A DNA stretch of 64,000 nt from Robertmurraya dakarensis (GCF_900156875.1 NZ_LT707409.1:966113-1030112), one strand, 5' to 3'; positions 7,402-16,991 are shown, counted from the stretch's first letter. The notes: generated from the sequence alone by a model not told the origin. Program-made: numbers and translations.

Positions 7402-8337
7402 ATGAAAAAACTATTGTTTATCTTGGCAGCCTTCATGCTGGTGCTCTCGTTAAGCGCATGTGGTGAGGAGAGCAGTACGGCAAGTGAGGGAAGTGGAGAG
7501 ACCGCAAAAAAAGTAGCAATCATGACTCCATATTTATCGTCTGTTACCACGAAACAAATGGTAGATACATTGGAAGCAAGTGCTAAGGAAAAAGGTTGGT
7601 CAGCAAATATCGTTGATACGAATGGTGATGTAGGTGCACTGGCATCACGGATGGAAGATGTTATCTCCTCTAAAGTAGATGCGATTATTTTGGTAAGTAC
7701 AGATCCAAATCAAGTGCAATCTCAAATTCAAAAGGCTAAGGAAAATAACATTCTCGTATTTGGAAGTGATTCCAGTTACATTGACGGAATGACTGCTAAT
7801 GCTACAAGTGATAATGCCGAAATGTCAAAACTGATGACAGAGTACTTAATTGAACAAATCGGTGAAAAGGGGAATTTGATCGTTTTCACACACCGTCCTC
7901 ATCCAGGTGTGTTAAAGAGAACAGAAATGCTTGATGAGATTTTGAAAGACTATCCAGACATTAACGTGATTACTGAACAGGAAATTAAAGTACCAGGTCC
8001 AATTGAAAACGCCCGTCAGCAAATGGAAAGCTTATTGCTTGCGAATCAAGAAGAAGGATCGATTACGGCTGTTTGGGCAGGCTGGGATGAACCGGCTATT
8101 GGTGCAGCACAGGCAATCGAAGCTGCAGGTAGAGAGAACATTGTCGTTACTGGAATTGACGGGAACAGCCAGGCTGTTGAAATGATTGAAAAAGGATCTT
8201 CTATCAAAGCTACTGTGAAACAAAATTTCGACGGAATGGCTGAAATTGTTATTGAGCAAATGGAAAAAGCTTTTAACGGAGAAGAAGTGGATGGTACTGA
8301 GCTATATGCACCAGCGGAATTAATAGAAGGAAAGTAA
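7402..8337 (+). CDS. Sugar ABC transporter substrate-binding lipoprotein (ribose type)
   Basis: A lipoprotein signal (KKLLFILAAFMLVLSLSAC, lipobox LSAC, Cys at residue 20) is followed by a two-lobed periplasmic-binding-protein fold of the RbsB/LacI type. Visible blocks include KVDAIILVSTDPNQV, NNILVFGSDSS, and AVWAGWDEPAIGAAQAIEAAG. The ribosome site GAGGGGG precedes ATG 7402. It is the first gene of a four-gene operon with ATPase, permease and sugar kinase. Substrate is probably a pentose or related polyol/ketose, inferred from the kinase type; not provable from sequence. Confidence 0.92.
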   Translation: MKKLLFILAAFMLVLSLSACGEESSTASEGSGETAKKVAIMTPYLSSVTTKQMVDTLEASAKEKGWSANIVDTNGDVGALASRMEDVISSKVDAIILVSTDPNQVQSQIQKAKENNILVFGSDSSYIDGMTANATSDNAEMSKLMTEYLIEQIGEKGNLIVFTHRPHPGVLKRTEMLDEILKDYPDINVITEQEIKVPGPIENARQQMESLLLANQEEGSITAVWAGWDEPAIGAAQAIEAAGRENIVVTGIDGNSQAVEMIEKGSSIKATVKQNFDGMAEIVIEQMEKAFNGEEVDGTELYAPAELIEGK

Positions 8338-8362
8338 CGAGATCGATATAGGAGGAGGTAAC

Positions 8363-9871
8363 ATGGCATTACTTCAGATTGACAACATCTCCAAAGTTTT
8401 TGGAAAAACAAAAGCATTGGATGACATCTCAATGTCCATCCAAGAAGGGGAAGTTCATGCATTAGTGGGGGAGAATGGCGCCGGGAAGTCTACTCTTATT
8501 AAAATTCTAACGGGTGTTTATTCTCCAAGTGAGGGCCAGCTCCATTGGCAGGGCAAACCCGTGTATGTCAGCAGCCCAAAGGATGCACAGGATATCGGAA
8601 TTAACGTCATTCATCAAGACAGGCAGCTGATCTCTTCCTTTACAGGTCTAGAAAATTTATATCTCAATAAACCGTACCCTAAAAAAGGACTGCGCATTAA
8701 TTGGCAGGCAATGAAAAAAGAAGGGGCAGAATTAGCAGCAAGATGGGGGATGAATATTCCCCTTCAGAAAACAGTCTCCGACATGACCCCTTCCGAAAGA
8801 ACGATGCTCGAGATCGCGCGTTGTATGATGTCAGAATCGAAACTATTAATCTTAGACGAACCCACTGCTTCTCTAACAGACAAAGAATCTGAACTTTTAT
8901 TTCAATTCATAGAACGAGTAAGAAATGAAGGAGTAGCCGTTATTTATATTTCACATCGTCTGGAAGAGGTTATTAGCCTATGTAATAGAGTTACGGTGTT
9001 AATGGGCGGAAAGCTCATCAAGACTTTAGCAAAAGAAGAAGTAACAGAGGAACGTCTCGTTTATTACATGACGGACGGTCAAACTTCTGTTAAAAAGGGG
9101 AAGCAAACAAAGCGAACCAACGGGAAAGCGCTCGTAAAGGTACAAGATTTGAAAACGGCTGACGGAACGGTGAGAAAAGCAAATTTAGAATTATATGAAG
9201 GAGAAATTCTCGGCGTATACGGCCTCGCCGGTGCAGGAAGAACAGAAACGATGGAAGCAATCTACGGTCTGAGAAAAGTAGAGTCAGGCACTATTACCCT
9301 TCATCAACAACAGGTTCCGAAACCAAGCCCTTCAGAAGCAATCTCTAAAGGAGTCGTTCTGATCCCGGAAAATCGTCATGAAGATGCGTTAATTATGAAC
9401 AATTCCATCTTGGAAAATATGTCTCTGCCTATCTTGAAAAGAATGACAAGAGGCGGGATCTTACAAAAGAAAGAGGAAAAAAGTTTAATCAAAAAAGAAA
9501 TGGAACGATTCCAAGTAAAGGCTTCAGGCATCCATCAAACAGTTGGGGAGTTAAGCGGCGGAAATCAGCAAAAGGTTGTTTTCGCAAAAGCATTGTTGAC
9601 CAACCCTTCTATTTACATATGCGATGAGCCGACTCAAGCTGTCGATATTATGACTAGACAGGAGATACACCAATTTTTAAGAGGACAAGTTGGCGAGAAC
9701 AAGGGCGTGATTTATGTTTCCTCTGATTTGCACGAAATCTTAGAAATTAGTGACCGCATTATTGTCATGAGTGAGGGAGAAACAGTCGCCAATTTACAAA
9801 ATGATCATTTAAAGCCAGACGATATATTAGAAATTTGTTATAGGTTTCAGAAGGGGGTTGTAACGCAATGA
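8363..9871 (+). CDS. Sugar ABC transporter ATP-binding protein (RbsA/XylG type, tandem NBDs)
   Basis: 502 residues with two nucleotide-binding domains. NBD1 has Walker A GENGAGKST (about 37-45), a degenerate signature TPSERTMLEIA and Walker B LLILDEPTASL. NBD2 has a degenerate Walker A (GLAGAGRTE), a canonical signature LSGGNQQK and Walker B ICDEPTQAVD. The asymmetry of strong and weak sites is usual for this family. The end overlaps the permease start by 4 bp (ATGA), a sign of translational coupling. It energises import of the sugar bound by the preceding lipoprotein. Confidence 0.95.
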   Translation: MALLQIDNISKVFGKTKALDDISMSIQEGEVHALVGENGAGKSTLIKILTGVYSPSEGQLHWQGKPVYVSSPKDAQDIGINVIHQDRQLISSFTGLENLYLNKPYPKKGLRINWQAMKKEGAELAARWGMNIPLQKTVSDMTPSERTMLEIARCMMSESKLLILDEPTASLTDKESELLFQFIERVRNEGVAVIYISHRLEEVISLCNRVTVLMGGKLIKTLAKEEVTEERLVYYMTDGQTSVKKGKQTKRTNGKALVKVQDLKTADGTVRKANLELYEGEILGVYGLAGAGRTETMEAIYGLRKVESGTITLHQQQVPKPSPSEAISKGVVLIPENRHEDALIMNNSILENMSLPILKRMTRGGILQKKEEKSLIKKEMERFQVKASGIHQTVGELSGGNQQKVVFAKALLTNPSIYICDEPTQAVDIMTRQEIHQFLRGQVGENKGVIYVSSDLHEILEISDRIIVMSEGETVANLQNDHLKPDDILEICYRFQKGVVTQ

Positions 9872-10839
9872 TGATTCAGACAGAAAAAGGCCCCAAAAAA
9901 CGATGGAACATTAATATGCTTAGTTCCTACGGGACAATTATAGCAGGAATTCTCATCGTCCTTATTTTTAGTCTATTAAGTCCATCTTCCTTTGCGACAG
10001 TGGACAATTTTATGAACATTACCAGACAAATTTCTTTGTTAGTCGTGATTGCAATTGGGGCCACGCTGGTCATGTCAGTGAATGAATTTGATTTATCAAT
10101 CGGAGCGATGGCAAGCTTGGGTGGTGTGGTATCAGCAAAGCTGGCAACAGAAGGGGTTCCGATTATCCTTTGCGTTCTCATTCCGTTATTGGTTGGTTTA
10201 TTTGTAGGGGCGGTCAACGGTTACATTATTACCCGTTTTAATGTTTTGTCGTTCGTCACTACATTAGCAATGGGAACGGTTATTGGCGGGTTTACGTTCT
10301 GGTTTACCGAAGGGGCAACCATCTTTGAAAATATCCCTGAAGGATTTAAATGGCTAGGCCAGACTGTTGTTGCCGGCATTCCAATGTTATCGATCATGAT
10401 GGTCATCATCGTCCTTGTGTTTTGGTTCTTCATGTCGCAGATGGGAATAGGGCGCCGTTTCTATGCGATTGGTGGAAACGAACGAGCATCAAGGGTTTCA
10501 GGTGTACCAATCCAGCGATACAAAACATTAGCCTTTGCGCTTTGCGGAATGTTAGCAGCTTTTACAGGTGCCTTACTCGCATCACGTCTCGGTTCAGCTC
10601 ACCCAACAGGTGGAGATGGCTATTTCTTAAATGCGTATGCTGCTGTCTTTCTTGGAATGACAGTGGTCAGAACCGGCGTGCCGAATATATTTGGAACGTT
10701 ATTTGGTGCAGCAGTCCTCGGAATCCTTGCGAATGGCTTAACGATCTTGCAGATTCCGACGTTTTTACAGAATGTCATTACAGGGCTGATCATCATCGCA
10801 GCACTTATAATTCAAAAGCTTGGCCGTGAAAAGGGATGA
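9868..10839 (+). CDS. Sugar ABC transporter permease (RbsC type)
   Basis: 323 residues, with about eight to ten hydrophobic segments. Family motifs are NEFDLSIGAMASLGGVV (about residues 71-87) and the cytoplasmic EAA-like loop IGGNERASRVSGVPI (about 199-213). The start overlaps the ATPase stop. It forms the membrane channel for the system encoded by the two preceding genes. Confidence 0.94.
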   Translation: MMIQTEKGPKKRWNINMLSSYGTIIAGILIVLIFSLLSPSSFATVDNFMNITRQISLLVVIAIGATLVMSVNEFDLSIGAMASLGGVVSAKLATEGVPIILCVLIPLLVGLFVGAVNGYIITRFNVLSFVTTLAMGTVIGGFTFWFTEGATIFENIPEGFKWLGQTVVAGIPMLSIMMVIIVLVFWFFMSQMGIGRRFYAIGGNERASRVSGVPIQRYKTLAFALCGMLAAFTGALLASRLGSAHPTGGDGYFLNAYAAVFLGMTVVRTGVPNIFGTLFGAAVLGILANGLTILQIPTFLQNVITGLIIIAALIIQKLGREKG

Positions 10840-10845
10840 AGTGAC

Positions 10846-10923
10846 ATGATGAAGGCTGCCATTCTGGGAATGTTCGGCCTTCATTTAGGACCTAATGAAA
10901 CAAAGGATGAAAAGGATGTGTAA
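10846..10923 (+). CDS. Candidate 25-aa ORF between permease and kinase
   Basis: ATG 10846 is preceded by AAGGGATGAAGTGAC. The peptide is MMKAAILGMFGLHLGPNETK followed by a DEKDV end, closing 2 bp before the kinase start. It may be a leader peptide that couples translation of the kinase, or the relic of a longer gene. No family is recognised; it is supported only by position and a fair ribosome site. Confidence 0.35.
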   Translation: MMKAAILGMFGLHLGPNETKDEKDV

Positions 10924-10925
10924 AA

Positions 10926-12401
10926 ATGAGCTATATTGCCGTTTTTGATCTAGGAACAACAGCGATAAAAGGAGTGTTAGTAAGCCGAGATGGACAGCTT
11001 CATTTTGGGCATGCCTTACCGATCGAGACGAAATATGGTTACAAGCAAGAAATCGAACAGAATCCAGAGCAGTGGTGGGAACGTGTTCAATGTATTACCC
11101 GCCAGTGGTTCTCTGAGGATGGAGTATCTCCTGAAACCATTGAAGCAGTGACCTTTAGCGGACAAATGGAGGATGTCATCTTAATTAAAGAGGGAGAGCC
11201 TGCGACAAATGCCATTCTTTATTCTGATCAGCGTGCTGCAAAAGAAGCGGAATTGATTCAACAGAAGATTCCTCAATTAAGTGAAATTACGGGAAATGGG
11301 ATTACTTCATCAACGCCCCTCGCTAAATTATTGTGGCTGAAAGAGCATGAGCAAGATGAGAAAGGCGAGGAAGTTCACGTTGTTTTTAGTGCAAAAGATT
11401 ATCTTATTTATAAATTGACGGGCAGGATCGTAACCGATATTGTCACAGCAGCCACAACAGGAATGATGAATCTTCAAACAAGAAAATGGCATGCTGATTT
11501 ATTGAGTTTATTACATATTGAAGAGTTCGTATTACCGAATCTTTTATCACCTGAAGAGAAGGCGGGCAAGGTTTCCACAAATGGGGCGAGCCAAACAGGG
11601 TTCCTAGAAAACACACCTGTCCTCTGCGGCGCTGGAGATGCTGGTGCGAGCACACTGGGTGCTGGGGCCATACTCGAGGGTGATTGTTATATGTATTTAG
11701 GAACGACAGGATGGATTGCCGGGCCAACGAAGGACTATTCCCCTCAAGATAACGGGGTGTTTACATTGGCACATATTGTCCCTGATTTGAATATTGGTAT
11801 TGCTCCTTTATTAAATGCGGGCAATGTACATGATTGGGCAATGAAGACCTTTTTGGGGTGTGACGATTATGACGCCCTTGAGGAGGAAATGCAAAAATCG
11901 CCGCCAGGTGCAAATTCTCTATTCTTTTTACCATACTTGCATGGAGAACGATGCCCGATTCATGACAGTGACGCAAAAGGAGCTTTTTGGGGCATTGGAC
12001 CGGAAACAAAGAAAGCAGATTTCTTAAGGGCGGCTCTCGAAGGGATCTGTTTCTCTCTTCTTCAAATTACAGAAATGCTAGTCGGAAGTGAGGTTGGCTC
12101 GATCGCGCTAATTGGCGGCGGGGCCAACAGCAAAACATGGTGTCAAATGATTTCGGATATGACCAATAAAACGGTAAGGGTACCACATAATACGGAGTAT
12201 TTACCATCTCTTGGGATTGGAGCAACAGCCTTTAAGTACTTGGGCTGGACAGAGAACTATCGGGATTTTGTAGAAGAGTACATAGCATCCTCCGCAAATT
12301 CAGTGAATTACTACCCGAACGCAGAACATCATGAACTTTATGCTGAGCTCTATAAGAAGTATAAAAAACTATATCCTTCCATGGAGAAGATGTACCGTTA
12401 A
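10926..12401 (+). CDS. FGGY-family carbohydrate kinase (xylulokinase-like)
   Basis: 491 residues with both FGGY domains. The N-terminal phosphate-binding motif is FDLGTTAIKG (residues 7-16). SGQMEDVILI lies where xylulokinase has its sugar-binding SGQMHG-type loop. GAGDAGASTLGAG (about 237-249) carries the catalytic Asp, and LIGGGANSKTW (about 395-405) is the second adenine/phosphate motif. It presumably phosphorylates the sugar imported by the preceding ABC system. The E-D after SGQM, rather than H-G, suggests a substrate other than plain xylulose. Last gene of the operon. Confidence 0.9.
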   Translation: MSYIAVFDLGTTAIKGVLVSRDGQLHFGHALPIETKYGYKQEIEQNPEQWWERVQCITRQWFSEDGVSPETIEAVTFSGQMEDVILIKEGEPATNAILYSDQRAAKEAELIQQKIPQLSEITGNGITSSTPLAKLLWLKEHEQDEKGEEVHVVFSAKDYLIYKLTGRIVTDIVTAATTGMMNLQTRKWHADLLSLLHIEEFVLPNLLSPEEKAGKVSTNGASQTGFLENTPVLCGAGDAGASTLGAGAILEGDCYMYLGTTGWIAGPTKDYSPQDNGVFTLAHIVPDLNIGIAPLLNAGNVHDWAMKTFLGCDDYDALEEEMQKSPPGANSLFFLPYLHGERCPIHDSDAKGAFWGIGPETKKADFLRAALEGICFSLLQITEMLVGSEVGSIALIGGGANSKTWCQMISDMTNKTVRVPHNTEYLPSLGIGATAFKYLGWTENYRDFVEEYIASSANSVNYYPNAEHHELYAELYKKYKKLYPSMEKMYR

Positions 12402-12410
12402 CATTCCAAA

Positions 12411-12451
12411 GGACCGACTGTTCTAAGAAACAGTCGGTTCTCTATTTTTTA
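12411..12451 (+). terminator. Terminator of the sugar operon, convergent
   Basis: A 10-bp stem (12413-12422 with 12429-12438) followed by TCTCTATTTTTT, 10 bp after the kinase stop. It overlaps the last codons of the convergent phosphoesterase gene. Confidence 0.85.
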
Positions 12452-13182
12452 AATCCTCTATATTGTCCTGTCGTTAATTCTTGTAAATACTCATTAAGCT
12501 CCGGCATTTCCGCTTCTCTTGCCAGGCGGATAGCTAACTCGATATCATATGGAACGCGGACAAGCTGAATGGAGAAAAGTCCATTTTTTTCTTGATTATA
12601 TTCCCCTTCTAAGATCGCATAGGAGGCGGAGGTTAGGTCAAGCGGGTTTCCAACACTCCCCACATTACATAATGTTTTTCCTTTAATATGCTGTTGAAAG
12701 GCATTATGAACATCTCCATAAAGCACGACGTCGGGTTCCTTTTTTCCAGCAGTATTTTCGGTGTGCTCCGTGTTTTCGAACATACTCAAGCGCCGGTCGA
12801 TCGTGTCCCACGGCTGGATTCTTTCATACACACTTCTTGGTGAAGCGTGAAACATGCGAATCAGCTTTCCACTCATCACAAACTCAACTGAAAACGGCAG
12901 TTCGCATAAATAGTTCATATGCTGCTTCGTTAATTGGTTTTGGTGCCAATTGATGACTTCAGAATCTTGAGGTTTCGGAATAAAATCATCCCAATTACCT
13001 TTAATTACCGTTTCACAATGATTTTGAATCATGTCGATGGACTCTCTAGATTGTGGTCCTTTGCCAACTAAATCACCGAGACAAAGGATTCTTTTAATGT
13101 TTCTAGCATGTATATCAGCAAACACTGATTGTAGTGCAGGGATATTCCCATGGATATCAGAAATAACAGCGATTTTTTCCAT
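12442..13182 (-). CDS. Calcineurin-like metallophosphoesterase (YfcE/ApaH-like)
   Basis: 246 residues with the full metal-binding set of the family: SDIHGN (residues 8-13), GDLVGKGP (about 36-43), GNWDD (about 62-66), FHASPR (about 111-116), YGDVHNAF (about 156-163) and NVGSVGNP (about 174-181). Such enzymes hydrolyse phosphodiesters or phosphomonoesters with a binuclear metal centre. The natural substrate is not evident. It lies 14 bp downstream of the UDG-like gene on the same strand, so the two probably form one operon. Confidence 0.92.
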   Translation of the reverse strand: MEKIAVISDIHGNIPALQSVFADIHARNIKRILCLGDLVGKGPQSRESIDMIQNHCETVIKGNWDDFIPKPQDSEVINWHQNQLTKQHMNYLCELPFSVEFVMSGKLIRMFHASPRSVYERIQPWDTIDRRLSMFENTEHTENTAGKKEPDVVLYGDVHNAFQQHIKGKTLCNVGSVGNPLDLTSASYAILEGEYNQEKNGLFSIQLVRVPYDIELAIRLAREAEMPELNEYLQELTTGQYRGFKK

Positions 13183-13195
13183 TTTAAAAAAACTC

Positions 13196-13927
13196 CTAAT
13201 TGATTGATGTAAAATACTTCTCGATTTGCCTTCTCATATCCTCCTTATTTTCCCGGAATTGTCGATGTCGATGACCATTACTTCCTGAAGGATGAGGAAA
13301 ACCCTTTAAAAGAGGCTTATTTTTACAATAGAACTCAAGAACGCTGCTGACATTTACGCCTAAAGGAATAATCAAGGGATTTTCAAGTCTAGCGATATCA
13401 TTCATAAAAGTGCTTTTTACAGATTGTAACAGTATTTCTGTCCGTAATATATTGGGCCGTGATCCGTTGAAATTTTGGCCATTGAAAAATACAGCATGCG
13501 GAAGGATGGAGGTATTATATACAAGATGACTGGCTGTACTAAATAGCTCACTTGAAGAGGAAATGCCCAGGTGCTGCGGCAAATCAAGTTCATCTAGCAT
13601 GCCCACGAGGTTTTTTCTCATCGTCCCTTCAAAACTTGCCCTTTTTTTCACTTGGTGAAGAAGTTCTTCATCCGGTAAATGTTTATTCTCAATCACCGTT
13701 GTATATGCTTTTTTCATCTGGTGAAGTCCAGGTGTAATGCCAGCAACCACCACTCTGGCTTTCTCGTTTATGTAATCGAAAGGTGTGTAATACATTTCAA
13801 GCTTTTTGTTCTCATCTTTTTCCAATAAAAAAGTTGGAACTAAAAGGTCACTTTCTGATAATGGCAGTAACAGTGTCAGTATTTTTTCTTTATATAGATG
13901 AAATTTAGACCCAGTAACCAATCCCAT
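13196..13927 (-). CDS. Uracil-DNA glycosylase superfamily-like protein
   Basis: 243 residues. Two blocks match the UDG superfamily layout: a GxTPG-type loop (RVVVAGITPGLHQMKKAY, about residues 59-76) where UDG has its water-activating motif, and a C-terminal PHPSGSNGHRHRQF (about 211-224) that looks like the HPS DNA-intercalation motif. ATG 13927 is preferred over ATG 13933, because AGGGGA lies 7 bp from the former. The protein may excise damaged bases or may be a non-catalytic relative. It is followed by a metallophosphoesterase gene and is divergent from the DUF1835 gene. Confidence 0.6.
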   Translation of the reverse strand: MGLVTGSKFHLYKEKILTLLLPLSESDLLVPTFLLEKDENKKLEMYYTPFDYINEKARVVVAGITPGLHQMKKAYTTVIENKHLPDEELLHQVKKRASFEGTMRKNLVGMLDELDLPQHLGISSSSELFSTASHLVYNTSILPHAVFFNGQNFNGSRPNILRTEILLQSVKSTFMNDIARLENPLIIPLGVNVSSVLEFYCKNKPLLKGFPHPSGSNGHRHRQFRENKEDMRRQIEKYFTSIN

Positions 13928-14073
13928 GTTCATTCCCCTAATCTGTACAAAGTTGCCAACTATATTTTACAGTAATGAATTTAAAACTGCTAATCAGCAA
14001 GAGATTATTGATGCCATCTCGTTTTTTAAGGATAGAACATTTGGTAAATATGGTATATTTAGACAGAGAGGAG

Positions 14074-15192
14074 TTGATTATCATTCAAACGAAAGTAAAG
14101 TTCCCATTTATTTATTTTTTTGTAGAACCCAATGTGGTCTTTGTTTTTAAAATAAAAACGACAGATTATGTAACGGTATCTACTGTGTCTGACAATGGTG
14201 AGTGGGAAACGTATGAATTGATGCAAGGTGAGACATTTGATGCCTTTCATCATGAAGAAACCAAACCTCTTGAGGGCAGAGGATACTTCATTCAACATAA
14301 TGATTTAAATGCAATGGTAGAAATGATTAATAAAACCATACAACTTCACCGTCGTTATTCAAGGATTCACAGCGGAGCGAGTGTACATATTGTATCACCG
14401 GAATTTGCGGCTGGGACATTACGAGTGGGATTACAACATCCAAAGACTGTAATTGGTTTTCCAGACTTTCTTTCAATTGGTCCTTTATGGAAGCTGGATG
14501 AAAAAATAGGCCAAGTTAACCGTGAAGAATGGTTAACTGACAACATTAATTTTGAATTGGATGAAGTTGAATATCAAACTAAATGCAACAATGTACTGCG
14601 TGAAATCGAGGATCTCTCAAGCGACGTTCCGATCTATATCTGGTATGGAGAGAACGCTGATGAACAAACAGGACTTCGTTTTATTTTAAATGTGTTGAAA
14701 AATAAAGAGAATGATCTTTTTCTGATGAACTCTACAGCACTATATAAAAAATATTTTCCCACTAAAAAGAATGAAAACTCTGTTTTTCATACAGGACAGA
14801 TTGAACCGAAAGAAATAAAATTTCTATTTGAAAAAGGAGAACATCATCCATTATCACAACAGGAAAGAGTGCATTACCAAAGTCAATGGGAATCTTTATC
14901 TCAAACGAAAGAAGTCCTTCGTGTATGGGAAAAAGATAAAATCATCGGGGTTCCAGAAGATTTTTATGATGAAATAATCATCAAAACTCTAGAAAAGCTG
15001 CACCATGATCAAGAAAACAAGGATTTTATTAACACGGGGATGGTGATCGGATCTATATTAGAAGAAATGGAAGAGCCCATTGGTCATTTTTATTTAGAAT
15101 ATCGAATTAGACATTTGATCTACAGCGGGAAACTTGAGCTAAAGGGAATCCCAAAATCGATGAGGCATTATCGGATCAAACTGCGTTCATGA
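14074..15192 (+). CDS. DUF1835/DUF3658 domain protein
   Basis: About 372 residues. An N-terminal segment (about residues 95-145 from this start) has HIVSPEFAAGTLRVGL and VIGFPDFLSIGPLW, typical of DUF1835. The C-terminal part has IGSILEEMEEPIGHFYLEYR and LKGIPKSMRHYRIK, typical of DUF3658. Function is unknown. The start is uncertain: SD AGAGAGGAG (14065-14073) abuts TTG 14074, while ATC 14080 and ATT 14083 have better spacing. ATG 14047 and earlier ones lack a ribosome site. It is divergent from the UDG-like gene, with a short gap. Confidence 0.8.
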   Translation: MIIIQTKVKFPFIYFFVEPNVVFVFKIKTTDYVTVSTVSDNGEWETYELMQGETFDAFHHEETKPLEGRGYFIQHNDLNAMVEMINKTIQLHRRYSRIHSGASVHIVSPEFAAGTLRVGLQHPKTVIGFPDFLSIGPLWKLDEKIGQVNREEWLTDNINFELDEVEYQTKCNNVLREIEDLSSDVPIYIWYGENADEQTGLRFILNVLKNKENDLFLMNSTALYKKYFPTKKNENSVFHTGQIEPKEIKFLFEKGEHHPLSQQERVHYQSQWESLSQTKEVLRVWEKDKIIGVPEDFYDEIIIKTLEKLHHDQENKDFINTGMVIGSILEEMEEPIGHFYLEYRIRHLIYSGKLELKGIPKSMRHYRIKLRS

Positions 15193-15220
15193 TTTTAAGG
15201 GGAAGAAAGGAGGCAATGCT

Positions 15221-15526
15221 ATGGGTTGGCTTAATGTTGGAAGTCTTGTGCTTGGACTTATCGCTTGGATCCTTCCGATTGTGAATCTTACAAGCTATGA
15301 TAAGCATAACAATCGTAATTGGATCGTTCTTTCTATTATGAGTATCAGCGCCTGTGCAATTGCGCTGTGCTTCCAAATAATTTATAACAATCATTTGGTG
15401 AAAATTGAGGATTGGTCTGCTCTGATGGATACGTCGGGTGCTGTGGCATCCGTTTCAGCCGTACTGCTCATTGTTACTTTCCTTTTAAATAGTTTTACAA
15501 TGTTGGTGCATCGTGCCAAACAGTAA
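15221..15526 (+). CDS. Small membrane protein, 101 aa
   Basis: Three hydrophobic segments (about residues 4-23, 35-53, 75-95) separated by the hydrophilic loop YDKHNNRNWIV. The start ATG follows GAAAGGAGG with 9-bp spacing. It lies 28 bp after the DUF1835 gene and is likely co-transcribed. Similar short proteins are known in Bacillus and Clostridium, but I know no function. Confidence 0.75.
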   Translation: MGWLNVGSLVLGLIAWILPIVNLTSYDKHNNRNWIVLSIMSISACAIALCFQIIYNNHLVKIEDWSALMDTSGAVASVSAVLLIVTFLLNSFTMLVHRAKQ

Positions 15527-15630
15527 TGTAAGGTTAACTCGAATGGTTTTGAATAAATCTCTAGTCTGATAATTGAATTTTGTAAAATAGTACCCCTAGC
15601 TAATGAATCTAATTATCCTGTGTAAGAAGA

Positions 15631-15815
15631 ATAAACGGAAAAATTCCCCTTAAATTAGGAAATACCCATATTCCTTTAAAAATAAGGGCAGATTTTCCCG
15701 TTATATGATCCAAATCTTTGGATTTCGCCTTAATTAGAGAGGATACTTTTAAGCCCCCTTATTACTGCTTCTTAAGACTCCTCTCTATAAAATAGAGGGA
15801 AAATCTCCTCCTATG
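15631..15815 (-). repeat. Dispersed repeat, copy 2 (inverted relative to copy 1)
   Basis: Reverse complement of 5825-6007 over about 180 bp, with short gaps and scattered substitutions. It lies in the 660-bp space 15527-16188, which holds no ORF that I can support. The two copies are in opposite orientation, 9.8 kb apart. Confidence 0.85.
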
Positions 15816-15882
15816 AATTAAACACCAATCCCAAGAATGCTTTTTCATAAGTTATTTAACCAGGTTTTTCACCTAAGAGAAC

Positions 15883-15912
15883 GCGTTACTGGAAGAAGGT
15901 AATGCTTTTTTT
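15883..15912 (+). terminator. Terminator-like hairpin
   Basis: GCGTTAC pairs with GTAATGC (one wobble) and is followed by a run of seven T. It is 360 bp downstream of the small membrane protein gene. Beyond it, 15913-16188 is AT-rich leader of the next gene without a clear promoter. Confidence 0.55.
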
Positions 15913-16188
15913 AAGAAAATCGTATTGCCCTAGTAAGATGGAATCTAGTTTTATAACTGATTATTAAATTATTCTATACAACTTAATGGATTAATGATAT
16001 AATTCCGATTAGTTATAATAATCTGAAAAATTAATAAATAATGCTATTTTTCAGTTGTCATCTGAGTTGTAACGCTACTAAAAAGTAGTGGCTATACATA
16101 ATATGCTGTAAATCTGCCGAACTAGTGAATTTCATTTCAACAGATCGGTATTACTACTATAGCTATTAAATATTGAGGAGGAAAATAT

Positions 16189-16977
16189 ATGGAACATATT
16201 CTCGTAGATACACAGAATGGAGTTCGAACATTAACATTAAATCGACCTGAAAGAATGAATGCAGTTAACGAACAGCTTGGTACTGAAATCGTCCAAGCTA
16301 TCATTGAGGCTAATAAGGATGATGAAGTTCGTGTTATTGTCATCACTGGAAAGGGACGCGGATTTTGTGCCGGTCTTGACTTAACTGATTTTGTGAAGAG
16401 GGACCCATCCACATATTCTCGTCATAAAAAATTAGATGACTTAGGCTGGATTGGCCATCAAGCATTAGAAATTGTCAATGGTGACAAACCAGTGATCGCA
16501 GCCATCAACGGAATTGCTGCAGGTGCGGGACTATCACTAGCACTTGCTTGTGACCTGCGTTTTATCTCAGCTGGAGCAAAAGTAACAGCTGGATACATTC
16601 GCCGCGGCTTGAACCCTGATGGCGGAATGACTTATTTCTTACCGCGTTTAGTAGGACCAGCTAAAGCTGCAGAATTGATCTTTACGGGCCGCGACATTCT
16701 TCCTGAAGAAGCTGAACAGATTGGTTTGGTTAATGGAGTATTCGCTGATGATGAATTCCAAGATAAGGTGATGGATTTTGCTAGACAGCTAGCTGAAGGT
16801 CCGCCAATCGGAATGACGTTTTCTAAGAGATTGCTTGCAGCAAGCGCTGACAGCGACCTTACAAGCATCTTAAAAAGAGAATTAGGTTATATCAAAGTTG
16901 GCTTCGGTACAGAAGACGTAAAAGAAGGCGTAAGAGCCTTTGCAGAAAAACGCAAACCTGTGTTCCGTGGAGAGTAA
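16189..16977 (+). CDS. Enoyl-CoA hydratase/isomerase family protein
   Basis: 262 residues, full crotonase fold. RGFCAGLDLTDF (about 62-73) forms the first oxyanion-hole strand, and GIAAGAGLSLALACDLRF (about 107-124) the second. RRGLNPDGGMTYFLPRLVG (about 137-155) carries an Asp at the second catalytic position, as in PaaG/PaaB-like isomerases rather than the Glu of classic hydratases. Length and the C-terminal EDVKEGVRAFAEKRKPVFRG are normal. The start follows GAGGAGG. It is the only CDS of its transcript, ended by a hairpin 15 bp downstream. The acyl-CoA substrate is unknown. Confidence 0.9.
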   Translation: MEHILVDTQNGVRTLTLNRPERMNAVNEQLGTEIVQAIIEANKDDEVRVIVITGKGRGFCAGLDLTDFVKRDPSTYSRHKKLDDLGWIGHQALEIVNGDKPVIAAINGIAAGAGLSLALACDLRFISAGAKVTAGYIRRGLNPDGGMTYFLPRLVGPAKAAELIFTGRDILPEEAEQIGLVNGVFADDEFQDKVMDFARQLAEGPPIGMTFSKRLLAASADSDLTSILKRELGYIKVGFGTEDVKEGVRAFAEKRKPVFRGE

Positions 16978-16991
16978 GTTGCTAACTAAGG

